Shown one piece after another: positions 25,019-35,500 of a stretch of DNA of 64,000 bases. The notes beneath the pieces are model-generated. The model was not told the DNA's origin, searched no databases, and was given only the letters and a program-made list of their open reading frames with translations. Position 1 is the stretch's first letter, and every line of letters begins with the position of its first letter. Where the stretch lies: contig NZ_CP151099.1 in assembly GCF_038096175.1 (NCBI RefSeq), forward strand, positions 5,189,484-5,253,483. Direction: 5' to 3'. Both the position numbers and the translations under genes were made by a program. Source of the DNA: Nostoc sp. UHCC 0302 (GTDB taxonomy: Bacteria > Cyanobacteriota > Cyanobacteriia > Cyanobacteriales > Nostocaceae).

Positions 25019-27750
25019 TAACTTTTCCCCTGCTCTCCTGCTCCCCGGTCACTGAGCGTAGCCGAAGTGCTGCCCTTCTTCTTAAACCGGGGAAACCAAT
25101 CATCTAAAATGGCGTACACAACAGGCACGACAATTAAGCTGAGGATAGTTGAAGTTACAAGACCACCAGCAATAGCTACAGCCATAGGCGATCGCAATTC
25201 CGAACCAGCACCTAAACCTAAAGCGATCGGTAGCATCCCAATAATCGTCGCGGCAGTCGTCATCATAATTGGTCTAAGGCGTACTGGCCCAGCCTTGAGG
25301 ATTGCCTCTGTCCGGTCTAAACCAGAATTTCGGAGTTGATTGATGTAATCCACAAGTAAGATGGCATTTTTATTTGCTAGTCCTAATAAAAAGACAAAGC
25401 CAATCAGCGAAATCATGCCAAAGTCGCTTTCAGTAACGAGTAGTGCCAGCATTGCCCCCACAAGTGCCAAGGGCAAAGAAACACCAATCACTATCGGGTC
25501 TACCCAGCTTTTGAACAGCAAAATCAGTACCACGACAATACATAGAGCCGATAACGCTAAAGTACTACCGAAACTAGCAAACACCTCAACCAACTGGGCA
25601 GAGTCTCCTCCCAGGTCTAAAGTAACGCCAGGAGGTAATACCGCCTTAGCTTCAGCTACCACTTTGTCTGTGGCATCACCCAAAGACAAATCCTGACCGA
25701 GGTTAGCACCGATATAAGCTACCCGCTGATTGTTTAGACGTTCAATTTGAAAAACTGTGCCTTGTTGATTCGCTGTACCTGTAACTGTGACATCAGCGAA
25801 TCCCGGTATTTTTTCTATGCGCTCTTTAATTGCCTTAGCTGATGCGCTCAAAGCTTCAAGATCATTACCACGCAGTGACACTTGCAAAGGTTTTTGGCCG
25901 CCAGTGTCAACAAACTGAATATCTTCGATACTGGTACTCACGCCTGAAAGCTTGGGTAAAGAGGTGCGGAGTTGGTCTTGTACTTCCCCCGTTTTGATGT
26001 TGCGGTCTTCTTTTAGCTTGACATAGAGCGTTCCTTTATTCGGCTCACCTTCACGAGAACCAACGGTAGTAAACACAGTTTCGACCGCTGGTGATTTTCT
26101 TACCACCGCTTCCAGTTTCTTCGCCACCTCCAAAGAATCATTTAAGGGATTGGGGATTGAAATGGAGGGAGAAATTCCTGCTTGTGCGGCCTGTGCTGCT
26201 TGTCTTTGCAAAGTTGCCTGATCAGGGATATTTGGCAAAGGAGCTGTGTAAGCAATATTGAATTCACCCCGATCTAATTTAGGAATAAACCCTTTGGGAA
26301 TTAGGGGAATCAGGGCTATACCCGCGATGAAACTGAGGATGGCTAACCCAATGACTATCCGCCGATGCCTCAAAGACCAGCCTAGTAAATTTCTGTAAGA
26401 TTGGGTAAAAGCTAGCCCTATATTCCCTTCTCGCCGAGGAGAACGGGAGGATTTAGGTTTTAACCAATAGATAGCTAAGACTGGTGATAAAGTCCTAGCA
26501 ACCAGCATAGAAGCAAGCATTGCTGCTGAAACAGTAATACCAAAAGGTTTGAAGAATTGACCAATTACCCCACCCATTAAACCTATAGGTAGAAAAACCG
26601 CTACTGCTGTCAACGTAGCAGCAGTTACCGTCAGTCCAATCTCATTCGTAGCTAAAAGCGCCGCTTGGCGGGGACTTTCCCCATCTTCGATGTGCCGCAT
26701 GATGTTTTCCACATCAACGATCGCATCATCAACAATACTGCCAATTACCAAAGCCAGTGCTAACAGCGTAATTGTTTCTAAATTGAAGCCGTAAATCGCC
26801 ATGACGATAAACGTCGCCACAAGTGATGTGGGAATCGCTAGGGCGGAAATCAAGGTGGCTCGCCAACTCCACAAAAAAGGAAAGATGACCACAATAGACA
26901 ACACGATCGCTTCTATTAGAGCATCTATAGTTGATTGGGTTGCTTGACGGATATATTCTGCCTGAGTTGCAGCTAAGGTGAGTTTGACATCCTTGAGGGT
27001 AGACCTCAATCTCTGGACTTCTTTCTCAACTCGACTTACAACTTCCAAGGTGTTGGCACTACCACGTTTAATCACCTGAAATGCCAGCGCATCTTGCCCG
27101 TTAAACCGTACTAAAGTAGCTCCGGCTTGCGGGAGAACTGCTGCACTTGTATTAGCAGCCTGCAAGGTAGGAGATGCACTAGGAACACCCAGCAGTGAGA
27201 CTTTGAGAACTCCAGGCAGTTTTGCGATCGTACTCACAATTTGGTCTTGAGCCACTTTCGTGAGATCCGTAAGACTTCGCGAGTTACTCTCAATGGCATA
27301 GCTAATTGCAGCTGACTCGTTCAAGTTCAAGGGAATTGTTTTATAAGTTGTTCCCTCAGTCAGCTTTAACTGCTTAAGTTGAGTTTCAACATTACGGGTT
27401 GATGTTTCTAGATTTGTACCGACCACGAAAGACAAGCTAACGGCAGCCTGACCAGGATAAGTTGATGAGCGGATATCCTCAAGCCCTTCTAAGGAGCGCA
27501 GGCGTTGTTCTAGTGGTTTAGTAAGCTTGGTCTCTGTATCCAAAGCACTTGTCAGTGGGGCTGTGGCATTTACCACTACCACTGGAAAGGTAATATCTGG
27601 AAACAAAGCATACTTGAGGGAACTGAAAGCAAGAATACCAGCTACCGTCACGGCAATCCAAAAACTCACCGTCAGCCACGAAAAATCAATCGCCCATTTG
27701 GAAATATTAAAGCGTTCTCTTGCGGATTTTGTGCTGTTAGGCTTTACCAT
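25018..27750 (-). CDS. RND-superfamily efflux transporter (AcrB/HAE-like), 910 aa
   Basis: Proton-driven inner-membrane pump. Visible: TM1 (about 23-45), first periplasmic domain, TM2-6 (about 285-435) with the GSIVDDAIVDVEN proton-relay motif of TM4, a linker with a proline/serine/arginine-rich stretch, TM7, second periplasmic domain, TM8-12 ending in LRPIMMTTAATIIGMLPIALG, a family signature. It is shorter than the usual ~1030 aa, both periplasmic domains being trimmed. The last ~17 residues (STSATLSDRGAGEQGKS) derive from a dispersed repeat at 25050-25069. Translationally coupled to hpnA, it is a candidate for hopanoid transport in place of the proteobacterial HpnN, by inference. No membrane-fusion partner is adjacent. 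Confidence 0.88.
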   Translation of the reverse strand: MVKPNSTKSARERFNISKWAIDFSWLTVSFWIAVTVAGILAFSSLKYALFPDITFPVVVVNATAPLTSALDTETKLTKPLEQRLRSLEGLEDIRSSTYPGQAAVSLSFVVGTNLETSTRNVETQLKQLKLTEGTTYKTIPLNLNESAAISYAIESNSRSLTDLTKVAQDQIVSTIAKLPGVLKVSLLGVPSASPTLQAANTSAAVLPQAGATLVRFNGQDALAFQVIKRGSANTLEVVSRVEKEVQRLRSTLKDVKLTLAATQAEYIRQATQSTIDALIEAIVLSIVVIFPFLWSWRATLISALAIPTSLVATFIVMAIYGFNLETITLLALALVIGSIVDDAIVDVENIMRHIEDGESPRQAALLATNEIGLTVTAATLTAVAVFLPIGLMGGVIGQFFKPFGITVSAAMLASMLVARTLSPVLAIYWLKPKSSRSPRREGNIGLAFTQSYRNLLGWSLRHRRIVIGLAILSFIAGIALIPLIPKGFIPKLDRGEFNIAYTAPLPNIPDQATLQRQAAQAAQAGISPSISIPNPLNDSLEVAKKLEAVVRKSPAVETVFTTVGSREGEPNKGTLYVKLKEDRNIKTGEVQDQLRTSLPKLSGVSTSIEDIQFVDTGGQKPLQVSLRGNDLEALSASAKAIKERIEKIPGFADVTVTGTANQQGTVFQIERLNNQRVAYIGANLGQDLSLGDATDKVVAEAKAVLPPGVTLDLGGDSAQLVEVFASFGSTLALSALCIVVVLILLFKSWVDPIVIGVSLPLALVGAMLALLVTESDFGMISLIGFVFLLGLANKNAILLVDYINQLRNSGLDRTEAILKAGPVRLRPIMMTTAATIIGMLPIALGLGAGSELRSPMAVAIAGGLVTSTILSLIVVPVVYAILDDWFPRFKKKGSTSATLSDRGAGEQGKS

Positions 27751-28260
27751 CTTGGAAAATTAACGTGCGGTTGACTGAGAGTAGGGCAAGGTCCAGGGTG
27801 CAGGTGGTCGCTGAGCGTACTTGTGCTGAGCGCAGTCGAAGTAGCAGAGGTGGGGCAGGGAGTAGGGGGCAGGGAGAAAGAAGAATTACTTTCTCATCTC
27901 CTCCAGTCCCCAGCGATGCACTGAGCTTGTCGAAGTGTCCCCAGTCCTAAATTACGAATTACGAATTACGAATTACGAATTAGTCTGTCTCTGTATCCTT
28001 TTATTTGACACAATTATTAGTCATGCTACAGTAATCGCCTAAAGTTTGCGAGTTTTAGTTACCAGTGAAAAGCAATCTTATCTAATTGCCTTATCAAATA
28101 AAGCATAAAGGATAAAGCATGAAGCATATATACCCTGCGATGGCAGTCCATCGGTAGAGATGCAGGATACTCTCGTAGTACCCTAGTTACCGATGGTAGA
28201 TCCTAGTGTTTTTACTTCGTGTCTTAGTGTCTTCTCTGCGAGACGCTAACACGAATGTGA
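27751..28260. repeat. Repeat-rich divergent promoter region with an STRR array
   Basis: About 510 bases between the divergent RND and ferritin-like genes. 27800-27945 holds several CTGAGCxxxGTCGAAGT elements and low-complexity GGGCAGGG runs; 27951-27982 is four exact ATTACGA units plus ATTA. The apparent frame at 27765-27950 is repeat-derived. Both operon promoters must lie here or in the AT-rich 27990-28140. Confidence 0.8.
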
Positions 28261-29223
28261 TTGAACAAATTTATTCTGAACTACAAAGATCCTAAAACAC
28301 AAAGGTTCGTCCTTGATCTGTCCGAGCTTTTAAGTAAAAGGGATGGCATTTCACTCATGAAACTTGGCTCTGTTGAACACAAAGAATTATTCTGTCGTAG
28401 CTTTATGGAAAGTTATCGGGAATACGAGCCTGAGTATCTCCCGTGGCCTAAGTTGGATAATACTGCCCTAAGTCTCCTACGAAGTATTCCTTTCTGGGAG
28501 AAGGCGATGGATATGGAACGAGAAGCTGGCGCGTTGGTGAGTGGTTACGCAGCAACAGTAAGCGATCCTGTGTTGCAAGAAGCGATCGCTCTCCAAGGTA
28601 GAGAAGAATCGCGTCACGCCTGTCTGCTCAACACATTAGTTAATCGCTATAGCATCGAAATTCAAGAACGCCCCTCCGTTCAGATTCCCCAGAATATCGA
28701 GCCAGCTTTTACAAGCTTTGGCTTTGGAGAATGCCTAGATTCATTTTTTGCTTTTGGGCTATTTGCCATCGCCCGTGAAGCTGGCATATTTCCAGAGCAA
28801 ATTTTTACTATCTTTGATCCCATCTTAGACGAAGAAGCACGCCATATTGTGTTCTTTGTCAACTGGTTCACATATATGCAAGTTCATCGTGGACAGGGAT
28901 TTCTCCCACTGCGAGGCGTAAAAACTCTCTGGCACTATAGCAAGGCACTCAGCACTCTGGTTGCAACCTTTGGTAATTCCGATTCTGACGGAACTGGCTT
29001 CACCGCCACTAGTGCAGGTGTCTTTACTCAAGATTTGACACTAGAAAAGTTTTTCACAGTTTGCTTGCAAGAAAACAAACACCGGATGAGCAAGTACGAT
29101 TCCCGGCTGCTACAACCGCGATTAATTCCCAGACTCAGCAATATTGCCCTCCGTACCCTCCAGCTAATACCTAAACGCAAGCCGCAAGCAAGGGATTGGG
29201 GATTGGGAACTGGTGACTGGTGA
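28261..29223 (+). CDS. Ferritin-like di-iron protein of the hopanoid locus
   Basis: 320 aa from a TTG at 28261; an ATG at 28357 would give 288 aa and still keep the core, so the start is uncertain. Four helices carry a full di-iron carboxylate set: E88 (MEREAG), E116xxH119 (EESRH), E173 (AREAG) and E192xxH195 (EEARH). This is the pattern of ferritin-like oxygenases and desaturases. The last 10 residues (RDWGLGTGDW) are encoded by a dispersed repeat. It is divergent from the RND-hpnA-hpnH operon and 97 bases before hpnG, so it may oxidise a hopanoid intermediate; this is inference and no substrate can be read. Confidence 0.75.
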   Translation: MNKFILNYKDPKTQRFVLDLSELLSKRDGISLMKLGSVEHKELFCRSFMESYREYEPEYLPWPKLDNTALSLLRSIPFWEKAMDMEREAGALVSGYAATVSDPVLQEAIALQGREESRHACLLNTLVNRYSIEIQERPSVQIPQNIEPAFTSFGFGECLDSFFAFGLFAIAREAGIFPEQIFTIFDPILDEEARHIVFFVNWFTYMQVHRGQGFLPLRGVKTLWHYSKALSTLVATFGNSDSDGTGFTATSAGVFTQDLTLEKFFTVCLQENKHRMSKYDSRLLQPRLIPRLSNIALRTLQLIPKRKPQARDWGLGTGDW

Positions 29224-29319
29224 CTAGTGACTGGGAGTAGGGGAGAATAATTAATGCCCCATGACGCCACTTGCTCCACTTGGGCAAAGCCCAAGACCGC
29301 GGTGGCTCCCCCATACCCC

Positions 29320-30027
29320 ATGTTCATCACAATTCTAGTACCTCAAGGTTCTGAGTATAAAGCTGTGTGTCGCGGCTTAAGTCGAGTTACTGGCACAACT
29401 CCGACTGTTTTACCAATACCAGTTGGTATGGAGCCAGTAACGAAATATTTGCAAAAATGGCACAGTGAGAATAAGCACTACTTAAATCAGCCACAAGCAA
29501 GAGTGTTAATTATGGGTCTTTGTGGCAGTTTGAACAGTCGCTATGCTGTTGGCGAGATTGTGCTTTATCAGGGTTGTATTTATCAGGGCAATTTCCAGGA
29601 ATGTAATCGCACTTTCACTGCACAAATTCAATCCAAAATTTCAGAAAATGTGTCACTTGTCAAGGCATTAACAAGCGATCGCGTCATTTCCTCGGCTGCT
29701 GAAAAACGTCATCTGGGTGAGACGTTGAGTACTGATGTTGTCGACATGGAAGGATTTGCAGCCTTAGAGTTTTTCCAGACAACTGGGATTGCAGTGGCAA
29801 TGCTCAGGGTAGTAAGCGACGACTGCAACCATGATATCCCTGATTTGTCAATAGCAATTAATTCAGAAGGTGTGCTTCAACCTTTACCACTTGCGATCGG
29901 ACTGCTTCGCCAGCCTATCGCTGCTACTCGACTAATTCGAGGTTCGTTGAAAGGGCTAAAAGTTTTGCAGCAAGTAACAAATTTACTGTTTTCTGAGTAT
30001 AGGCTTGAATCACACCAAATTCGTTAA
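29320..30027 (+). CDS. hpnG: HpnG, adenosylhopane nucleosidase/phosphorylase
   Basis: Member of the purine nucleoside phosphorylase/MTA nucleosidase family, 235 aa from the ATG at 29320 (MFITILVPQG). The frame extends 22 codons upstream, but that part is repeat-derived (MPHDATCST...). Motifs: VLIMGLCGSLNSRYAVGE, the VDMEGFAALEF motif that holds the ribose-binding Glu, and RVVSDDC with the catalytic Asp. In the pathway HpnG removes adenine from adenosylhopane made by HpnH. Downstream of the ferritin-like gene on the same strand. Confidence 0.9.
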   Translation: MFITILVPQGSEYKAVCRGLSRVTGTTPTVLPIPVGMEPVTKYLQKWHSENKHYLNQPQARVLIMGLCGSLNSRYAVGEIVLYQGCIYQGNFQECNRTFTAQIQSKISENVSLVKALTSDRVISSAAEKRHLGETLSTDVVDMEGFAALEFFQTTGIAVAMLRVVSDDCNHDIPDLSIAINSEGVLQPLPLAIGLLRQPIAATRLIRGSLKGLKVLQQVTNLLFSEYRLESHQIR

Positions 30028-30036
30028 TTCCTAAAT

Positions 30037-30072
30037 GAGTCTTTGATACTCACTCACGAGTATCAAAGACTC
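30037..30072 (+). terminator. Hairpin after hpnG
   Basis: Perfect 15-bp arms (30037-30051, 30058-30072) with a 6-base loop, 10 bases past the hpnG stop. No T-run follows; it ends the hopanoid locus. Confidence 0.7.
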
Positions 30073-30258
30073 GCTATTCTAAATAAAACGGTATTTAATT
30101 AGTAAGTTTTGTTGCATTTAAGGCATAAGTAGTCTCTATATATTTAAGGAGTATAAGGCGTAAAAAATTATTAACTGATTCCGACGAAATTATGTATATC
30201 TCCTAATATCAAAATACAAGTAACCGAACAAATACGAGTAAATACTATTAAAATTTCA

Positions 30259-31497
30259 GTGTTAGATGAGACTATTGAACTTTATGAAAAGGAACTGACT
30301 TTACTTGAGGATATTTCTGATGCAGTAGAAGCACAGATTTTAAGGGTTCTGATTGCTCGCGATCAAGTTCATCTGGAATTAACTAAGGCAACTCCGATAT
30401 CAGCGGAAAAGCTGCTGAAAATTATTGAGCTTGATACTCGCTTAAAAGAACAAGCTACTCGGATTAATCAATTAGTGCAGCTAGCCCAATGGCGCACTTG
30501 TCTGAATGTGTCAACAGAACACTGGTGGTGGTTTATAGAATCTCCGAAGCATCAGTTAGACGCTTTAGACTGGCTTTGGAATGGACTGACAGTTATTTCG
30601 CTGACTGCTTCTGTAAGTTTAGTAATAGATATATCCACTCGTTTTCTGAGTGGTGGGCCGGGTTTAGTTGGTTCGTTTGCTGTAATTACTCAAAGCTTAC
30701 TAACACTGCTAACTGCTGGGAGTGTACTAACCGAAGCAGGACGTAAAGGAGTTGAGGAAGTTATTTCAAAGTTCGGGGTCAAAACCTATCTCTGGCAAGA
30801 AACTAAATTTGGTTTATCAGCATTACTTTTACTCGGTTTAATTGGGTTTAAAGCTGCACTTCCCGGAATTTCTAACTATCTCAATCAAGAGGGTTGGAAA
30901 AACTATATAACTTCCCAATGGGATAATGCGATTTCTGATTACGAACGAGCAATTAGTCTCGACCCAGATAATGCAGAAGCTCACCGTAATTTAGGACTTA
31001 TTTATGAAAATTTACAAGATTTAGAAAAAGCGCAAACTGAGTACAGGTTAGCAATACAAGGAAATTTAAGTGTTGCATATAATAGTCTAGCTCGGTTGTA
31101 TTTGCTAAAGAAAAAACCAACCGAAGCTGTATCTTTGCTACAGCAATCTCGGAATAATTTACCAAAAGAAGATAAGTTAGTTAACTACAACTGGTACAAA
31201 AATTTTGCTTGGTCAAGATTTCAGCAAGAACGCTACGACGATGCTACGGTTTACCTTGAACAAGCTATCGCCATTCAGGAAACACTTCCTAGCAATTATG
31301 ACAAGGATGGTGCAGCTAATTGTTTACTTGCCCAAATTTTTGAGAAAAATAATACTCAGAAAAAGAGAAACACCCAGTGGCTGGAAAAAGCAAACACACA
31401 ATGGAATGTATGTTCACGAATTGGCAATAATCGTTTACCTGAAGTAGATGAGTGGAAAGCAAAAGCAGATCAAATTTTAAAATTAAGAGGCAAATAA
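30259..31497 (+). CDS. Membrane-anchored TPR protein, 412 aa
   Basis: Starts at a GTG (30259). Residues 1-90 form a helical charged domain of unknown type (repeated E, L, D), 95-155 and about 180-200 hold two or three membrane helices, and residues 208-400 are TPR repeats (clear consensus NAISDYERAISLDPDNAEAH, NLGLIYENLQDLEKAQTEY). The TPR part should face a partner protein. The stop overlaps the next gene's ATG (TAATG), so the two work together. N-terminal helical modules of this kind often act as adaptor domains in cyanobacterial signalling, an inference only. Confidence 0.75.
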   Translation: MLDETIELYEKELTLLEDISDAVEAQILRVLIARDQVHLELTKATPISAEKLLKIIELDTRLKEQATRINQLVQLAQWRTCLNVSTEHWWWFIESPKHQLDALDWLWNGLTVISLTASVSLVIDISTRFLSGGPGLVGSFAVITQSLLTLLTAGSVLTEAGRKGVEEVISKFGVKTYLWQETKFGLSALLLLGLIGFKAALPGISNYLNQEGWKNYITSQWDNAISDYERAISLDPDNAEAHRNLGLIYENLQDLEKAQTEYRLAIQGNLSVAYNSLARLYLLKKKPTEAVSLLQQSRNNLPKEDKLVNYNWYKNFAWSRFQQERYDDATVYLEQAIAIQETLPSNYDKDGAANCLLAQIFEKNNTQKKRNTQWLEKANTQWNVCSRIGNNRLPEVDEWKAKADQILKLRGK

Positions 31498-32489
31498 TGG
31501 CACAAGATAAAGTCAAAATTACTGCTGTGAGTGGCAATGTAGAAATAAAACTAAACGGTCAGAATAATTGGAACAGAGTGTTACGACCTAGAACGCTCAA
31601 TCTGGGTGATGTTCTTAGAAGACAGCAAGGTTCTACTATCACAATTGACTGTGGCAATCAGACATCTGGGTTTTTACCTGCTAATGGACAACAAAAGGGT
31701 TTAGATGATATATGTCCGGGACTACGACCTCCAATGAATCTTGACATTAGTGCCATCCCTGACATTATCAGCCCGCGTAGTAGTAGGATTCTTACTAATC
31801 AGCCGCTACTACGTTGGTACGCACCCACCAATGCTAATAGTTTCAAAGTCTCAATCATAGGTGAAGAATTAAATTGGACAACAGAAGTTAGCCGAGAACA
31901 AGTTTGTCAAGGTGATATCGCTGAACTTGTTTATCCAGGTAAACCGCCATTGCAACCTGGTGTTAGCTACAAGTTGATAATTGAGACTGATATTGGCAAG
32001 TCATCTGAAGAGATTAGTGTACCGGAACTAGGATTTAAGCTGATTGATCAACAGACAGCTATAAAAGTGCAAAAAAATATCCAGGAGATTGAGCAACAAA
32101 ACTTACCTGCTAGAGACAAGGCTTTAAAACTAGCTGATATATATAGTGAAAATCTTTTATTTCCAGAAGCGATCGCTACTCTAACAGCTTTAGTACCAAA
32201 GGAAAAGAACCCTACTGTTTTGCGTCAACTTGGCGACCTTTATCGCTGGATTGAACTACCTCTAAAAGCCCAGAAGCAGTACCAAGAGGCAGTAACAACA
32301 GCAGAAGCAGTTCAGAATCAGTCAGAACTAGCAGCCGCACAGGAAGGATTAGGAAAAGTTAGCTTAACTCTGCACAAAAAGGAAGAAGCACAGCGTTGGC
32401 TAGAGGCAGCTAAAGCAACATATGCTGAATTGGGAAATACAGATAGAGTTAGTTACTTAAAGCAAAGACTAAATGAAGTAGCAGAATAG
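31497..32489 (+). CDS. FecR-like / TPR protein, 330 aa
   Basis: ATG at 31497 overlaps the previous stop. N-terminal residues 1-75 look like a FecR-type beta domain (VKITAVSGNVEIKLNG, LGDVLRRQQGSTITIDC). Then comes an immunoglobulin-like stretch with SPRSSRILTNQPLLRWYAP, and from about residue 200 TPR-type helices (KALKLADIYSENLLFPEAIA, VLRQLGDLYRWIELPLKAQ). No signal peptide is evident. Such FecR-TPR proteins are frequently paired with CHAT proteases or membrane TPR proteins in filamentous cyanobacteria. Confidence 0.72.
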   Translation: MAQDKVKITAVSGNVEIKLNGQNNWNRVLRPRTLNLGDVLRRQQGSTITIDCGNQTSGFLPANGQQKGLDDICPGLRPPMNLDISAIPDIISPRSSRILTNQPLLRWYAPTNANSFKVSIIGEELNWTTEVSREQVCQGDIAELVYPGKPPLQPGVSYKLIIETDIGKSSEEISVPELGFKLIDQQTAIKVQKNIQEIEQQNLPARDKALKLADIYSENLLFPEAIATLTALVPKEKNPTVLRQLGDLYRWIELPLKAQKQYQEAVTTAEAVQNQSELAAAQEGLGKVSLTLHKKEEAQRWLEAAKATYAELGNTDRVSYLKQRLNEVAE

Positions 32490-32553
32490 ATTTAATTTTT
32501 CAGCGGATAAGGGGACACTGGGAAATAAGTCCGGCTTCTTCCCCACTCCCTCT

Positions 32554-35500
32554 TCAACGACGTCCCGCAAGATTGGCAACAACCGCTGCTAACTCGGCTG
32601 GATTTGCTGGTTTGGGGACATGAAGTTGAAAGCCCGCCAATAAAGCTTGCGTGCGGTCTTCTGCCCTGGCATACGCTGTCAAAGCTACTGCTGGAATCCG
32701 CCCTCCTTGCTCTGGTGAAAGCGCCCTGAGTTGCCGAATTAGGGCGTAGCCATCTTGTTGTGGCATTCCAATATCGCTCACCAGTATGTCAGGCTGGAAT
32801 TTCTGCACGGCAATTATTGCTTCTTGAGCAGATGCAACTGCCATAACTTCTGCACCATGCTGTTCCAAAATCATCGTGAGTAAATGACGTGCGTCTGCTT
32901 CATCATCAACAACCAGTACCCGCAAACCATCAAGGCTCGGCAGGACGTTGTTAGTCTCTTGTGGGCTAACTATAGATGAAAGCTGCTCTGCTGTATTTGC
33001 TTCCACATAAATGGCTTTCATTGGCAGATTAACAACGAATGTCGCTCCATGTCCAATTCCTGAACTTTCGGCACGGACTGTGCCACCATGCAATTCTACC
33101 AAGTGGCGGACGATCGCCAGCCCTAATCCCAGTCCGCCATGCGATCGCGTTCTAGAACTATCGGCTTGGCGGAAACGTTCAAATACATGGGGTAAAAATT
33201 CGCCAGCAATTCCTAATCCTGTATCGCTCACCCGAATTTGGATACCGGATTCAATCCGCTCTAATTGCAGATTTACTCTTCCACCTTTGGTTGTAAACTT
33301 CACAGCATTAGAGAGTAAATTCCACACAACCTGTTGCAAGCGGTTGGCATCACCGACAACTACGCCAACAGTGGGATCAAATTGGCACTCAATGTTAATT
33401 TCTTTCGCTTGGGCGGCTGACCGCACAGTATCAATTGCTGCCTCGATAATTGGGACAAGTTCTACCCGATGGGTATTGAGGCAGAGTGTACCCCGAATAA
33501 TCCGTGAGACATCGAGGACATCTTCAATTAATTGGGCTAAGGCTCTGGTATTGCGGTCGATTGTTTCTAGCGCTCTAGCAGTGGTAGTCTCATCAAAGCG
33601 GCGAGTTTTCAATAGCTGCGTCCAGCCCAGCATAGCGTTGAGGGGTGTACGGAGTTCGTGGGAGAGTGTGGCGAGAAACTCATCTTTCATCCGATTTGCT
33701 GCTTCTGCTTCGGCGCGTGCTGCCTGTTCGCTTTTGAGCAGTTGTTCACGTTCTTGCTCTGCCTGTTTGCGATCGCTAATGTCAATCATAAAGCCATACA
33801 ACAGCTGCGGCCCATCCTCATCCCGGACGACATTCACAATGTCATACAACCAAACAACTCTGCCATCATCTGCCAACATTCTGTATTCAAATTCGTAATT
33901 ATTCAGTGACAGCGAAGATTCCGCGCAATACTGAATTGCCCATTGCCGGTCTTCTGGATGCATATGTTCTGCCCAGAAACCATCGGCAAACCAATCTGAC
34001 ACTGAATAGCCAAGAATATCAGCTGTTTGCGGCCCAACATAAGTAAAGTTCCCAGTAGTAGCATTTGCCTCCCAAGGAATTACGCGTACTTTTTCTGTTA
34101 ATGTCCTTAAGCGTTTTTCACTCTGTTTGAGAGCTGCTTCTGCTAACTTGTTAACTGTAACATCTGTGATTAGAGCAACAAATCCTTCAACTTTCTCATG
34201 TTGCCCAAACTGTGGAACATAAGTAACATTCACATAATGGTTAGTGCCATCTTTATGGGGTAGTTGAGTTTCGTAAGTTACTTGCTCACCTGATAATACT
34301 GTTTCTATATAAGGAAGAATCAACTGATAAACCGACTCGCCCACAACTTCTTTAATGTGCTTACCAGAAATTTCTGAGGCTGGCAGATCAAACCAGTCTT
34401 CATATCCTTTATTATTAAAGCGATAGCGTTGTTGGGTATCAACATAAGAAATCTGCACAGGTACAGCATTTGTGATTAGGCGTAGTTGCTCCTCTCGCTG
34501 GTGCAGTAACGATTCTGAGAGTTTGCGTTCTGTAATGTCACGTTGAGTTCCCCATGCTCTAACTAAAACGCCGTTTTCAACAATTCCGACAAGATTATTT
34601 AAGAAATACTTGAAATTACCTTGCTTATCTATTTCGTGAGATTCTGCATCGCTAAGTCGGTAGTCAGAACGGATAAAATTACGCAAGTATGCAATATTCT
34701 GGGGATCTGAGGGAATCAGAAAGTCTGCTAGTCTAGCGCCGATAATTTCTTCTGCATGAGCAAAGCCATACATTTGCGCCATAGCGTTGTTACATTCTGC
34801 TAAGTAAGCATACTTGTAAAAATGTTGAATTTGCTCTTCTTCTGAAGAATCTAGGGCAATCGGCTCCTCTAGTTCTATGCGCCAAATACCTTCTGAACTC
34901 TGCTCAACAAAAGCGCGGTAGCGTTCTTCACTTTTACGCAGGGCAATCTCAGCTTGTTTTTTATTGCTTAAGTCAAGTGCAAAACAGATAATATGCTCTG
35001 GGTTGTTTTCTAACAAGGCAGAACCTAGCAAAATGGGAACCCGGCTGCCATCTTTACGAATGTATTCTTTCTCGAAAGGCTGGCATACCCCTTTAGTTTT
35101 AAGTTCTTTGATCGCGCGATCGCTTACTTCAATATATTCTGGTGCTGTCATCTCCCGCCATCTAACTCGCCCGGAGAGGAAATCTTCTCGCGTGTAACCT
35201 ACCATATTTAAGAAAGCATTGTTAGTCTCAGCGATCGCACCGTCCAAATTCGCTACAATTATGCCGATAATGTTAGACTCTGCTAACCGTCTAAATCTTG
35301 CCTCGCTCACTTGTAGCTTCTGCATACTCGCTTCAAGGTTTTGTTTAGCTGTGCGTAACTCTGAACTTAGCCAGCTAATTATTGTTGACACCAGCACAAA
35401 TAAACCTAACCGCACTATGCTGTCTTGATTACCAACTAATAACGAAAACACTGGCTCTAAAAAGAAGTAGCTCACGACTAAACTAGACAAAGCAGTAGCC

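Noticed and set aside
33011-33898. 295-codon plus-strand frame
   Set aside because: Antisense shadow of the hybrid histidine kinase (HATPase/HisKA region). Ser/Arg-rich composition, no motifs.
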